From positions 46,398 through 110,397 of the forward strand of contig BQKZ01000732.1 in assembly GCA_036244855.1 (NCBI GenBank): a stretch of 64,000 nucleotides of DNA, written 5' to 3'. Position numbers and translations under genes: made by a program. This DNA comes from Temnopleurus reevesii. Taxonomy: Eukaryota > Echinodermata > Echinoidea > Temnopleuroida > Temnopleuridae. Shown here piece after piece: positions 36,901-51,900 of this stretch; the first letter of the stretch is position 1; each line of letters opens with the position of its first letter. Under the pieces are notes generated by a model. It was not told the DNA's origin. It did not search any database and saw only the letters and a list, made by a program, of their open reading frames with translations.

Positions 36901-39900
36901 ATCCTGGGGATACGTTCCCAGTGGGAACAACTGTTGTTTTCTATACATTCAGTGACAACTCTGGAAATTCTGCTGTGTGTTCATTCACTGTTACGGTTGA
37001 GGGTATGTGTATTCTAACTTCCTAATATGAATTAACCTGTTGCAATAACAAGTAAAAATCCTGACATAACTAAAACTAATCAATTAACTATTTTGCATTA
37101 TTACACAACCGGAATGTTCCAAAAGAATGAAATTCAAGGTTGAGTCAATTCTGTTTATATTAAAACATAGTTGACGAGAAATGAACTGTGCAGTTTATTG
37201 GAGAAAAAAGCGTGAACCAGGCTTTTGTCATCACGCCAGAATGTGCCAATTGCAAATGTGACGATGTTTTCTGTTTGAGTTTCATAGAAAACCCAAGAAA
37301 AATTATAAGAAGTATGTACCTTTTCATTTCTCTCTCTTAAATGAGGAGGTTATTCTAAATATAGATCAGAGTCTCTTCATTTGTACTACCAAATTGCAAT
37401 ATTACTGCGCTACAAAATTGTGATATTACCATTCTACCAAATTGTAATATTGCCGCATCACAAAACTGTATTATTAACGTTCTACCAAATTATAATATTA
37501 CCGTACTAACAAATTGTAATGTTACCACGCTGATTAATGCACTACTAACAAAAGGTTTTTAACATATAATTTATGTTTCTAACATTAATCCAGCCACTGT
37601 TGATGTCACTGCACCTGTTATTAGTGACTGTCCCTCGGACATTACCGTCCAGACAACATTGGGTGGTACAGCGGTAGCACTAACATGGACTGAACCAACA
37701 GCTATAGATGATTCTGGATCAGTTAATGTGGTGTCTTCAGCAAATCCTGGGGATTCGTTCCCAGTTGGAACAACTGTAGTTTTCTATACATTCAGTGATG
37801 ATGCTGGAAATTCTGCTGTTTGTTCCTTTAATGTTGTTGTTCAGGGTATGTGTCTGCATGCACATATTTTTTTTCAACATTGTTTGATACATATTATTTT
37901 ATAAATTTTAGTAGAACAGCTCTAACATTCATATACTAATATACTACTCTTTAGAAATTAATGTCATTGTTTTTTGTAATATTTTTTCGTCCATATAAAC
38001 CAGGCTTTGTTCAGAAGGAGGAACCTGCAATTGAAATTTGAAGTTCTGGAATATGAATATGTTTATGTAGTGATGATAGATTTTAATATTCATGTAACAT
38101 CTTTATTCCTGTGTTCTTTTAGATTAAGTAACTGTGCAACTCTGATCAAGCTTCATTCAACCTTGTCTAATTGCAGGAATATGAATATGTTCATGTATCG
38201 ATGATACATTTTAATCTTCATGTAATATCTGACTTTTCCCTTTGCTCTTTTAGATTTAGTAGCTTTGCAACTCTGCTCAAGCTTCATTCATCCTCTTATT
38301 GCATGCAGGAATATGAATATGTTCATGTATCGATGATAGATTTTAATCTTCATGTAATATCTTACTTTTCCCTTTGCTCTTTTAGATTCAGTAACTTTGC
38401 AACTCTGATCAAGCTTCATTCATCCTTCTCTTTATATTGCAAGCTACTGGAGTTTATATTTTCTTTAGTAGAGTTTCAGGATTAGCTCTCTATAACAGTA
38501 CTCAAAAAAATTAGGGATCACTTTATAATTGTTTCACTTCACCATATCTTACTTTTCAGGATGTGTGGTGAAGCGAGACATCTTACAGGAATCTAAATCA
38601 CTCATGAGTCAAAATAATGACAGCATGCTTCATTACATGCAAGATAGTTGTATTTGGGTGTTTTTATAAATATGAAAATGTTTATGAAAATGTATATCCA
38701 TATTTACGAGTAATCCCTAACTTTTTTGGCATACTGTATTGCATTGTAACAATGTGTGAAATTTCTTGCTTTATTTTAGAATGTATCATTGTTTTTCAGA
38801 TAAGTTTCCATTGCCCTTTCTTTTTCTCAACATTTCACCTTGGATGCCTTACGGGGAAAAATAAATATGTTTGTTTTGATCTTGTTCAAAAACATGCTTG
38901 ATATAGCTTAAAACAGAGATCATGGCTGAATTAAATATTCCATGTGCTGTCTCTTTTATTGCATGCAAGAAACATATAAACTAGTCCTATAAATTTGTAG
39001 ATTTCTTACAAAATCCAAAAGTGATGGCTACCAAATTGGTGCAGACACTGTTAAGCCACACATAACGGCAAGTCTTTACCATCTACCCTAGATAAGGAGG
39101 TCAGGGATGTTATTAGGGACAAATCTAGCTGAACAAAATAAGATAACGATGCAGCATTTATTTACTTTGTGTCAGAAACTGAAATGTTCAGGATTAAAAA
39201 TTTGTATGCTGGCATGAAAAATATGAAGATTTATGCATTGCAAAAAAAATGAGATATCAACTCTATGCAAAATTTATTAAAATTCAATGGTAAAATTGTT
39301 TAGCTTTTGCAGTCCAAGCATCTTTCATGTTTCTGTATTGATCATAAGCATTTTCCAATCACTTCCTTTCTGTATTTTTACTTTTATTTCAGCTTTTAGA
39401 CGGCCTACTTTGAAATTTCATTACATGATTGTGTAAAGAGTGTTATTCTTATAGATACCTACCTGTAGATAGTTTTCATATAGAAATATATTAGGTTAAT
39501 GACAAAATAATAGTGTTTCACTGTAATTACATACCTCAATATACAGCAGAATACTGTTCACTACAAGCCAATATTTTAGGGTACAGACATTTTTGCGATT
39601 TTAGGCCAGTTTGAAACTTTGGCGTGTTACCTTCACTTTTCTTACAGTGTTTGTACACATATGAATGTGCATCATACACAAAGGAAGTTTTCACGAGGCC
39701 AATACCGCAAAATTTAACGGAAATAAAATAATAGTTCTTGATCTCAAATAAATCCTTATTGATTTTTTATCAACAAATTTCTGTTATTTAATTCCTGTAG
39801 CTTCCATTGACAACATGGGACCTCAAATTACTGGATGTCCGAACGACATAATGGTTAACAGCGTCGCCAGCAACAACCAGGTTTCCGTGACATGGCTGGA

Positions 39901-42900
39901 GCCGACAGCCACAGACGACTCTGGTGTAGTTCCCACCGTTATCAGCACTAGCAGCCCTGGAGATCTGTTCGATATTGGATCTACCGTGGTCAGTTACACG
40001 TTTGTTGATGGCTCCGGGAATCCAGCTGTTTGCTCTTTCACCATCACTGTAATCGGTAAGTTACTCTTTGCGACTCTTTGTGATCACAAATATCAGGAAC
40101 AGTGTTTATTTGGTGATGTTCTAAGGGGTGTTGTTAAAAAGTTGCAATTGATCGCAAGTTGAGGCTGAACGGAACGCCCCAATCAAAATCATTGTTTCAT
40201 GCGCGTCTTGTAAGAAGCACATATCATGCGTGAATGAAAATATGTTTCAATTTGCAATTGATTTGCAGTTGATTTACAACCAATTGCAGCTTTTGAACAA
40301 CACTCCCGAAAGAAGGTTTTGGACCTTAAACATTGAGAGTATCATAGGTTAATACCAATTGTAGATCCGATTTGAGAAACTTTGCCAATTTCTTATTGGT
40401 TTAATTTTCGGTAAAAATAAGGTTTGAAGGTGAGGAAGGATAGTGACTAAACTAGTGTAGGTCTTGGGCATTTGATCAGTCAGCCTGACCAGAACCCATG
40501 CCTTTTCACTGTTGATGCTCCTAGTTAGTGGAACATTTGTTGCATGAAAGGTGGTCATTGGTTTGTGATATATGTATTTATATAGTTGTAATTACCTCCT
40601 TTGTAGCAAAAGACGATAAAGAAAGTGGGAATTCCAATTTTTTTGTTGGCTGCTTAAAAAAATACCCTAAAAAAAAAGTTGTCGGTCAAGTGTGAAGGAG
40701 AGCAGCACCATTTGCATGTTAAAGAACTTGCTTTCTTGTTCGAAAAGAGTCGGGAATTTTTCCCGGGAAAGTAGTTACCTTAATTATTTTTCAAACTCAT
40801 TAATGTATATCCTTAATATAAACGTGACACTTATATGACACATCGTGTTGATAGTATCGTTAAATCCTAACCAATCAATCAATCCTGTTAAAAATGAGTA
40901 GGGAATTTTTCCTGGGGAAAGTAGTTACCTTAATTATTTTTCAAACTCGTTAATGTATATCCTTTCTATAAGCTTGACACTTCTATGACACATTGTGTTA
41001 ATAGTGTTATTAAATCCTTAGCACTTAATCAATAATACCCTAAAAGTGATTATGGAATCTAAATATCAATCATCAATTTCCTTTACAGATGCTAATGGTC
41101 CAGTCATCAGCAATTGCCCGATGGACATCTCGATCAGTGTTCCGTTTGGCACCTCGAGCGCCTCCGTCACCTGGACCCCTCCCACAGCCACCGACAACTC
41201 TGGTGGAAACGTGATCGTGACTTCGACCAGCAATCCTGGAGATGTCTTTAATCTTGGTCTGACAGAGGTCTCCTACACATTCACTGATGCACAGGGCAAT
41301 CCTAGCGTTTGCAACTTCAACGTCATTGTTCTTGGTGAGATTTTGTATGTGTTTTCATGAAACAGTTGGAAGTAGTTAATCCGTTCCCCTTTATCAGGAT
41401 CACTCTGTCATACAGATGCACACTTGCAAAGATTTTGTGTGTTGTCTGAGTTTTTGTGGTAAGAGTGCCTTATTTTAGCATGGAAAATAGATTTAGCCAC
41501 CATGAAATAGGATCTTAAGGTCAGCAGTTATGGACTAGCCCCCTAAACCTTAGCAATAGCCTCCGTAAAATGTATTAAGGGGGCCATTTTTTTCAGGAAG
41601 AAAATGAGTGAATAGCCCGAGAAAATGCAGTATTTTTTACCCCGATAAAGTTACTAGAAAATGCTATTTTTGCCTTTTATTCATAAATCTCGTTTGAAAT
41701 CCTATTTCAGTTGAAGGTGACCAAATCGACCCCGTCATCACTGGCTGCCCCACGAACATCATGGTGGATAGTGACAGCACAACCAACGGTGCCACAGTAC
41801 AGTGGATCGAGCCAACCGCCACCGATAACGATGGTAACGCACCATCAGTCTCCAGGACTAGCGCTCCTGGAAGTACGTTCCAGATAGGGTCAACGACCGT
41901 CTCGTATACTTTCACCGATACTGCTGGAAACTTGGCCATCTGCTCATTTGATGTCATTGTTAATGGTGAGTCGCGCAATCACAGATCGCTGAGAAATTTT
42001 GCGTGCGCATAGAGCTAGGTGTAAACTACAAGACTGTAGTTAAATATTCACCAAAGTCATAGTTTCTATTTGTTAATGTATCGCAAGATCCATGGCCAAG
42101 ATTTGAAGATTGGGTCAAATCAATTGGGTCAACTTGGTCTGAAATCGCCCACTTAGAATATGGTTTAATTAGGCATATATTGAAAGGACATTATATTGAA
42201 ACCATATATTTCATAAGATGAACTTTTACATCTTTCACAAATCTCTGTATTGATAGGTATAAACTGTTTGTTTCTTTACTGAGATGACGCATAAGTGAAA
42301 TTTGAGACAAAATCATTTTGGCCTGTCTATCTAAAAGAAAATGAGCTCTTTTGAAGTTTGCCCGATTCCATACTGACTGGTTATGTGTTTTGATAATTTG
42401 ACAAAAAATAATTAAATATTTGTAAGAAAATGGTATTCAGTGGTGGAAATAAGTCAACTAAATTTCTTACCTTTCAAAAAAAATTTGTCCTTTCAGACAA
42501 CTCTGCACCGATCATTTCTGACTGCCCAACCGACATCTCGCTGACTGTACCATTCGGAACAACCAGTACAGCGGTCACCTGGACTGCCCCTACCGCCGTT
42601 GACAACTCTGGTGGCATGGTGACATCGACCAGCACCTCTAGCCCTGGTGATACCTTTCTGGTTGGCATGTCACAGGTTGTCTATATCTTCAATGATCAAG
42701 AGAACAACCCTGCCGTGTGCGCCTTCAATATCATCATCCAAGGTATATTTTTTCCGGAATCGATACTTTACCAGAAACGTCAACCATTAGAATTAGAATA
42801 TTAAAATTTAGATGGCTGAACCGCATAGGATCTGACAAAACTAACAATTATTGTCAACAAAATATTTTAGCACAGCCATTCAACAGGAAAATGAATACTG

Positions 42901-45900
42901 CATTTATATAAATTGACAACTCTACTTTGTATACTCACTCACAATGCAGAATTTGCCTGCTCTCTGGTTTTCTAATAATTTTTATAGTAAAAAAGGGGAA
43001 TAAAATTTCTGATAAAAGTTTTCTCCATCTATTTCCTACTTATAGTAGGTTTTGTGGAAGCAAAAGTAAGAGTAAAATAGCTTTGTACCCATAGAGCTGT
43101 GTCGCGGTAGAAACTGCCATGAATGGAGACTGGTTGTAAGAAATCTATTTCAATTTGAAATTGTGTTCATTATGAACAAAAACGAAAAAAAAATCAATTT
43201 AGGGGATAAAAATCATTGAAATCCCCTTTCTTTTTTAACATAATAGAACATCAGAATGAAGTTCAGAAGATGAGTCAATACTGCAATAATCACTGCAATC
43301 ACTTGAATACAACTAGATGTTTGAAGCAAAGAGTCTGTAATGCCGGATGGCCTTATTTGACCCTTCAAATCACTCAATACCGTTCCTTACATGGTCATGT
43401 TTACAGCAACATCACAAGTCTTTTTCAAAAATGTCAATATCAATATTGTCCTTTACATTTTATCCCACATTTGTTGTTACTTAGACATTTGACCCATCAT
43501 CACACTTACATTCACTTTCTTACCATTCTTGCAGCTCTCGGAGATACCACCGATCCAGTGATCTCCGACTGCCCACCAAACCTCGCTGTCACAGCGGACA
43601 TGAACCTCAACGGTGCCTTTGTGACATGGACACCGCCCACAGCCATGGACAACTCTGGAACAGTAAACACAGTTTTCTCGGCTTCGCCCAATGATTTCTT
43701 CCCCATCGGAGAAACTACTGTCACCTACACCTTCACCGATAATGCTGGCAATAATGCCATCTGCTCGTTCAATATAGTGGTTTCGGGTAGGTTTCTAAAA
43801 ATGGATTCCTGCACTGTGAGGAGAAGGGATAAAGTAAACAACGTTCATTAATGCATTCATAAATTTCCTTCCCTCTTATTCTACAAAGAAATGTTAAACA
43901 GATGCCACATCTGTTCACAGCAGAAGAAGGGAGGCTACTTGCTTTCGTGTAAGAAAACCAATATGAGGGCCTGAATGCAAGTTTTTTTGGTTGAATTTCT
44001 TTGTCCCCTTATGCTCACAGTGCTTTCTTAAAAAAAACATTTCTTGGGGGTGTTGCTCAAAAGTTGCAATTGATCGAAAGTTGCAGTTGATTGGAACGCG
44101 CAAATGAAAATCCTTGTTTTATGCGCGTCTTGTTTAATGCACATACAGTGCGCGAATGAAAATGCGTGTTACAATTTGCAAAGTTGCAGTTTATTTGCAA
44201 TTGATTTTGAGCAACACCCCTTTCCCCTGTTACTCTTGAGCATATTGTGTTTATCTCCTTTCAATGAAGTTGTGTTTTAGTTTCTGGAATATAAACATGA
44301 TCACAGGTAGAAGTGGGTTTGTATAAAAAAAAACGCAATCAACTGGTGAGGTGTACAACTTGGATTTATCAATCAATCTATTTTCAACCTTGCAATCCTC
44401 TTCCATTCACAGACGACACTGATCCGATCATTATCAATTTTTATGAAGTTCCTGATCTTGTAACCTTGTTTAGAGATGTTTCGCGATCATGCATTGTAAA
44501 TTTTCTTAAGGAAATTAACCTTTTTAGCAGATTTTAAAAAATTAACCTCATTACAATTATCATGAAGCCCTTCGAGGGCACCCAGTACAATCTACTTATA
44601 AATAGTCTTTCGGAGGAGACTCTAAGCTGTCGGTCCCGTGTTAAGGAGAGCAACACCATTTGCACGCTAAAGATTCTGCTTTCTCGTTCGAAAAGAGTAG
44701 GGAATTTTTCCCGGGAAAGTAGTTATCTTAATTATTTTTTCACACTCGTTAATGTATATCCTTACTATAAACTTGACACTTATATGACACATCGTGTTCA
44801 TAGTGTTGTTAAATCCTAATGAATGAATGAATCAATCAATCAATCAATCTACCTTTTAATCCTCTCCTCACAGATGACACTGATCCAATCATCAGCAACT
44901 GCCCTTCGGACATCACCCTTGAGGTACCCTTCGGAGTGACCGAAGCTGCTGTCACCTGGACTGCCCCCAGTGCTACCGATAACTCGGGCTTTGTAACCCT
45001 GACTTCAAACAGTGACAATCCTGGAGATTCCTTCCCCGTTGGTAACACCCAGGTCTCTTACATCTTCACCGATAACTTCTCGAACAACGCCATCTGCGCT
45101 TTTAACATCTTTATCGTCGGTAAGTATTTTGGTGGCATGTTGTGATTCTTTTCAGCAGTTTGATGGATTTTATTATAAGTTGTATTTAGAGGAATGTCTT
45201 GCAATTTTTCAATTGCAAGTTTCGGCACAAGTTCCTTGCAATCTTGGTACAAATGTGTATCACTCACGCACCGAAGACATTGGGGTAAATTTGGGCACCC
45301 TCAAATTTATATGTCATGCTGGAAAACAATATTTTTTTTTATTTATGATTCTTTAAATGATTAAATAATTATCGCCACAGACAAAAGGTGATATCAAAAC
45401 AAAATTTCACAATGCACTTGATATTAACTTGTTGGAGTTGGTGAAGAGACTCCTGCTTTAGGAAGCCAATGCACATCATTTGGGAAAATCTCCATTTCTT
45501 TTTCATCCCAGCTCTCGGTGACACCACCAGACCAGTGGTCTCTGACTGCCCAACCACCATCGTTGTGGAGGCGAGTGATACCCTGCCCGGAGCCTCCGTC
45601 GACTGGACGACTCCGACGGCCGTGGACAACGACGGAAACCCAGTGCAGGTGACATTCACCAATTCCCAAGGTTTCTTTTCAATCGGTACCACCACAGTCA
45701 CCTACACCTTCACCGATACAGCTGGAAACCAAGAGACCTGTGTCTTCGATGTTGTAGTAATCGGTAAGCTTTATTAAACCTCTATGGGTTATATGCCCAA
45801 TTTTGTGCAACTGCAGTTCTCTTTGGGGGTTGTGTGCAGGAAATGCAGATGTGCCAACCAAAAACCGTACTCTAAATTTATTATATCCTCTTTTACTTCA

Positions 45901-48900
45901 TAAGGTAAAGACCTATAGATGTTTATGAACGCAGAACACCATCATACTTAGAGGCATCGCACCTGTCTTGGTGGAGAACATAATATTGTCTACTGGTATT
46001 GACTATTCATGACCCATCCCCAACACTTTAGGTTCTTGGTGACACCCCTGCCAAATTATGAAAAGGGAAATCTGTTTTATACTAAACGTAACATGAATAA
46101 TAAAAGCTTTCAGGTTGACAGGTGGATGGACTGTGGTATTTCATTGTGGTGATCTATTACCCACATCCATTGAGTGTAGTACCCCCCCCCCCATTCATAC
46201 TTAGAATACAGAGAATACGGTTTTAGGTTGGCATCCCTGGAAATGTACACATGGATAGTGTAAACACAGGAAGTATATTCGATTCTATTATCTGTTTGTA
46301 GCCGTACCCTGCAACACAAATAGTTAAAGACATGAATGAGATTTATAAGTAAAATTAAATAAATCTTACAAGTGTGGAATATTTTCTAGAAACTGCTGTT
46401 ACAAGTTAAAATTCCAAAATTTTTATCCAGCTACAGTGTGTCGTAGCTGTCTGATTGTAGTGTATTGCAAAATAACAAAATTACGCCTGTGCAATTTTGA
46501 TTATTTCACTTGCATGCAACCAAATAGGAATAGGTTTCTCTCTGAATGAAAGAATTGTTAGGAAATAGACTCCTTATCTGTTTCATCATTGTTACTACCG
46601 TGTGAATTAAAGGCTAATCAAAACCATTCTTTATCCCTTGTTTTCAGACAATGTTGACCCAGTCATAACCAGTTGCCCCAGCAACATCGTTTTGGACGTA
46701 CCATTTGGTACCACCGAAACCGCAGTCTCTTGGCCGGTACCTGGTGCCACCGACAACTCCGGCAACGTTGACGTCAACAACAACTTCAACCCTGGTGATG
46801 TATTCACTGCCGGCACCTCAACCTCTGTGACCTATACCTTCACTGACGGAAACAACAACTTTGCTGTCTGCAGCTTCCTTGTTACTATCAACAGTAAGTG
46901 AACTTTGCAGTGACCCTTTTCCATGCCATTTCCTTGTCGTTATGAGTGGCCCGCCTTTGTAAGGCGTTGGTGACATTGGTCCTCCACATCTGACTATCTT
47001 CCATAGATCTTAATAGCGCCATCTTGTTCATTTCTGTCCAGCTGGGCCCTTTAACAATCATGCGATAAATCGCAAATCTCTAGTACATGATTTTGCCACA
47101 GACTTAAGATTGATGTTAAATTGTTATGCCTCTGCCACCGTAAGGTGGTGCCGGATGCATTATGCTTTCGGATTGTCCGTCTGTCCGTCCGAAACTTTTG
47201 ACCGTGATAACTTCAGAACTGCTGGATGTATTTTGACCAAACTTGGCTCAAGTATTTATAAGCATGTGAGGATGAACTAATTAGATTTTTGGTTCAGTGG
47301 GTCAAATGTCAAAGTTCAAAGGGCAAAACAACTTGTAAAAATCACCAAAAATAGCTTGTTACCGCAATAACTTCCAGAATAAGTGAACCAATTTCTGCCA
47401 AACCTAGCTGAATAATGAATAAGCATGATAGGATGAACTGATTAGATGTTTGGTTCAGTGAGTCTAAGATCAAAGTTCACAGGGCAAAGCTTCTGTAAAA
47501 TATGCAAAATACTAAAACCTATTTTCCTTTCTTTGCAGTCGGACCCGACATGACTGATCCAGTCATCAGCGATTGTCCTACCAACATTGTTGAGTTCCTT
47601 CCAGAAGATGCCTCCGCCATTGTCATTCAATGGACCGTTCCAACTGCTACTGATAACTCTGGAGTAGTCCCAGCCGTTATCAACACGGCCAACAGCGGTG
47701 ACGCGTTTACTCTCGGAACCACCGAGGTGTCGTACACCTTCAGAGATCAGACTGGAAATGAGGCTATTTGTACCTTCACTGTTACAATCATTGGTGAGTG
47801 TGGATCAGAATTGTGAACAGTGGTGCCAGTTTTCTGCCAAAAATCTGATTCAAAGACCTTAAAATGCATTTTCAGGACATAGTTTCTGCATTTTTGTGAA
47901 CTAAGTGTTGCATTGTTAGTGACTATCAGGCCTTCTAAACATTCCTAATTGTATAAATTACCTGGCAATTAAAAAAAAATATTCCTTGTTTTTTATCCTT
48001 TGGGGGTTATAGGGTACAAATAAATGATAAAGAAAAAAAGTATATTTCTCAACTCGTCGGCTTCTCATTTATTTTGAGTTCCTAAATTTGCAGAGATGCC
48101 AACAATTTTGGAATGTCAAGAGTAGACCAGACAATAACCAAACTCTTAGACATTCACTTGTGATAAAAATCCTTGAATGCATGTTAAAATTTAATGTGCA
48201 TGTTCTGGAATGGTTGGCATCCCTGTATGTGCAAACAAATTCTAAGTCATTTTTTGCACCTATAAATGCCTAATTCAGAGGCATCTCCTGAATGACTTAG
48301 TCCCAATTGAATGGCATCTTTAATCTCCTACTTCATTTCTTTAAGCGCATAAAGATGCAATGGTAGTGATATGCGCTACATAAGAAAAGTGATATTATTA
48401 TTGGTGTTTCGGTTCTATTACGTTGAAGATATCCAATTTTACAATATATGCTTATTGCATTTTACTATTTTAGATCAAACTGGACCAACCTTCCTCTTCT
48501 GACCGACCGACATCACCCTGGTGGTATCTCTTGGCACCCCTGTGGCCTCCGTCACCTGGCAGGAACCCGTACCCCAGGATAACTCCGGTACCGTCAACCT
48601 CATCACCCAGAGCGCCTCGCCAGGAGATGACTTCCCGGCAGGCCAGACCACCACTGTCACCTACCTCTATCAGGATGAGTCTGGAAACCCGGCTACCTGC
48701 ACCTTCAACGTCATCATTAACACAGGTAATTGTTGATTTGAGAAATACCAATTGACATGGACTGGATGAAACTTAGATTGGAAATGAAAAACCAGCTGAA
48801 ACAAATGCTGTGTTTAGATGAAAGTAAGGGATGTTGCTGCAAAGTTGCAATTGATCACAAATCAGCTGCAAATCAGTGGCTAATTGGAAAGGGCATATTC

Positions 48901-51900
48901 ATTTGCGCAATGCATGCACGTTTGACAAGACTTATTTGAAACCTGGTGTTCATTGGTGCTTGGGGATCAACCACAACTTGCAAGTTATAGCAACTTTGTA
49001 GCAACACCCCTCAATTCATTTTGGCTCAGTCGTTCAATGAAAGGATTAAGCCAGAGCTGCCAATCTCAGTAATTCTAAGAGATATCTAATGTTCTATATA
49101 TGGGACATTTGTGTTAACTTTTCTTCATTCATATCCAATCTGTAGACTTGGTGTAAGTGAGAAATTTGATGTACAAAAATGTTGATAAACTTATGGAATT
49201 GTTAATCTGTTAAATTTAGTGTTCAACTCTTAGATGATCATTATCATGCTTTGTTCCATGAAATAAATGTTCCTCAGTATTAACTACCGATTTATAACGA
49301 TGATGCATCCATCTATTATGATAGTTCTGTAACAATATTTCTCATTTTCTTGCATTAGTTGATGACCAGAGACCAGTCATTGACGAATGCCCACCCAACA
49401 TTGCTGTCGAGGTCGAAATCGGCACCGGTGGCACCCGTGTGACCTGGGCAGCTCCCACGGCAACGGACAACTCTGGATTGGTACCCAACGTGGAGAACAA
49501 CTTCAACCCTGGAGACTTCTTTGATGTTGGATCGACGGTTGTTATCTATACCTTCACAGATAATGGTGGCAACGAGGTTCAGTGTGCCTTTACTGTGGCT
49601 GTCACTGGTGGTAAGTCATGATGTACCATGACATTTTTATGATTTGATAGTCCAGAAAGAGATTGCAGGATCATGACTAGGTCCACATTGTGAAAACTTA
49701 AGCCCTGGTCACATCGGGCCCTGTAAGCAACAAGACTCAACACGACTCTTTGTTTGGACGCAGTTAACTGTGAATTAACAATGAGTCATGTTGAATCGTG
49801 TTGCTTCCGAGGCCCTATGTGACCAGGGCTTTACCTTCTGTGTAAAATAATTGATGTTTATTTGTCATATTAACCAATTCTAATTGCATTCAATGTTGTG
49901 ACAATTCACATAGTTTTAAAATGAAATAAAAGATAATAGTTTTCATAATTTGGGTCCTGAACTTTGCATGTTTAGATATGACATATAGAGAGGCTGTGAT
50001 AAAGTTATTCGTGACACAGCTTGCATGTTAATAGTCGCCATTTTTTGGACGATGAATGCTGATTATGGGGGGGGGGGAACGTGGAGATCGATGTAATTTA
50101 ATAGAACTTTATTTGATTTATTTGTACTTGTTATGGATTCTAATTCTGTCCTGTAGTATTCTTGTGTACAGTTGTAGCAGATCATTCCCTTGTCCCCTAG
50201 GGTAACCTTTTCAATTTTTGTTTGTTTGCTGCAGTGGACACCACTCCCCCTGTCATCCAATTTTGCCCCACAAACATCGCTCTCACCACCGACATCACAA
50301 CCAACGGTATCGTTGTTGACTGGCCTGCACCAGTGGTCGCTGATGCCTCTGGCGATCCAATCAGCATCGTTGTCTCAAAGGCACCAAATACCTTCTTTGA
50401 TGTTGGAACCACCGAAGTCATGTACACCTTTGTGGATTCATCTGGCAATAGCATCTCCTGTAGCTTTGATGTTACCGTCACTGCAAGTAAGTGAAGATTA
50501 CATTTTTATCAATTTACTTCTAACTTTAACTCTTTCGCTACGGCGGGCCGGTGTAAGCGGCGCGAAAGAAATAGTACGTATTGTACGGATAGCCAGTGAA
50601 ACCGGCTTGCTGACGTCACTGTAAACAAACAAGGATATATGTGACGTCACATGTCACATGTTATATTGTCTGTGACATGGCCAAATTATACATATTTTGA
50701 TAGAGGAAGTCTCAAGGATAAAAAATATTCATACTTTTGTATGCTTTTGAACGCAACTTACAATGCTTTCCCTATGTATTACATATTTTCCCCCAATTCC
50801 CTGCATTCTATTCTGTACAGATATAAGGAAATTTGGAAACTGAAATTACGGAGTGAAAGAGTTAAGCTTTTTTTCTTGGGATAGGTGCTTACCTTGATGA
50901 TTTTTCTCCAGATATTAATTGCTGGGTTGCATACAGGAAAGGTTACACACATTTAATCGGGTCAAACAGGGATGCCGGGATGAACAGGAACAAAACTTCT
51001 ATCTTGATCTGCTTATATCATATTTGGTTTCACTTTTTGCTGATTTTTCATGTATTGATAGATTCAGCCAATAATAGGGTACATAAAGTGATCCACCTCA
51101 TAAAATAAGAAATGTTTAATCATTATTCTTGCTCTGCCTGGTGTCCCTTGTGCCCCCATATTACTGGACTGAATTTTTTTGTACTTCAAGGAACAATGGA
51201 AAAGGATTATTCCATCGAGCAAGTTGAAAATACAACAGCCAAACGATGGTAAATGCATTAAATCTACTCGTAAATAACATGACATCAGTAAATTGGAACT
51301 CTGTTGAATCATATTGCAATTCATCTAAGTGATTACAACAAAGAAAGATCTTATTTGAAGAAACAAACTATCCGAACTTGCTTTGAATCATTCCCAAGCC
51401 AATCGTTAATGATCAACCATAATCCTATCATCTCACAGCTGATGAAGAAGGACCAATGATCACTGGTTGCCCCAGCGACATCACACGCACCGTCCTTGAC
51501 GATACCACCGGAGGCATCATCACCTGGACCTTGCCAGTGGCTGCGGACAACTCTGGAGAGCCAGCCCAGCTCCTCACCAACCCCCTCCCACCAGGCAGCT
51601 TCTTCCCAGTTGGAACCACAGTCATCAACTACCGCTACCAGGATGCTGCCGGCAACATCGAGGAATGCTCCTTTGATATTGTCATCGACCAAGGTGAGGA
51701 TCTCCACTATGGAAAATAAAATGTTAAACCATTGACTACTGGACCCAGATACAGACCTCTCAAGCATTAGGAATTTTTTTAGCAAAGAACACAATTTTTA
51801 AAACTTTTTTGAGAGAGTTTAAAGGCCATCTCAAAAGAGTTTTCCTATTTTGTTCATACTTAGACTACACAATCCTATGGGAAACATGATTTCATCCCTC

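Noticed and set aside
43216..43534. Upstream extension of HYR exon 21 as a coding start
   Set aside because: The frame happens to be open, but the sequence has no domain, no signal peptide, and a strong acceptor at 43534 separates it from the HYR domain.
44413..44537. An additional HYR exon
   Set aside because: Only the first nine or so residues match. There is no Cys, Trp or second half of the domain.
13615..48502. TGA codons at conserved cysteine positions as selenocysteine
   Set aside because: Two of the three stops are TGA at Cys positions, but the third is TAA at a Tyr. The HYR cysteines are structural disulfide residues, and I see no evidence for a selenocysteine insertion element. 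Errors or nonsense alleles are simpler.
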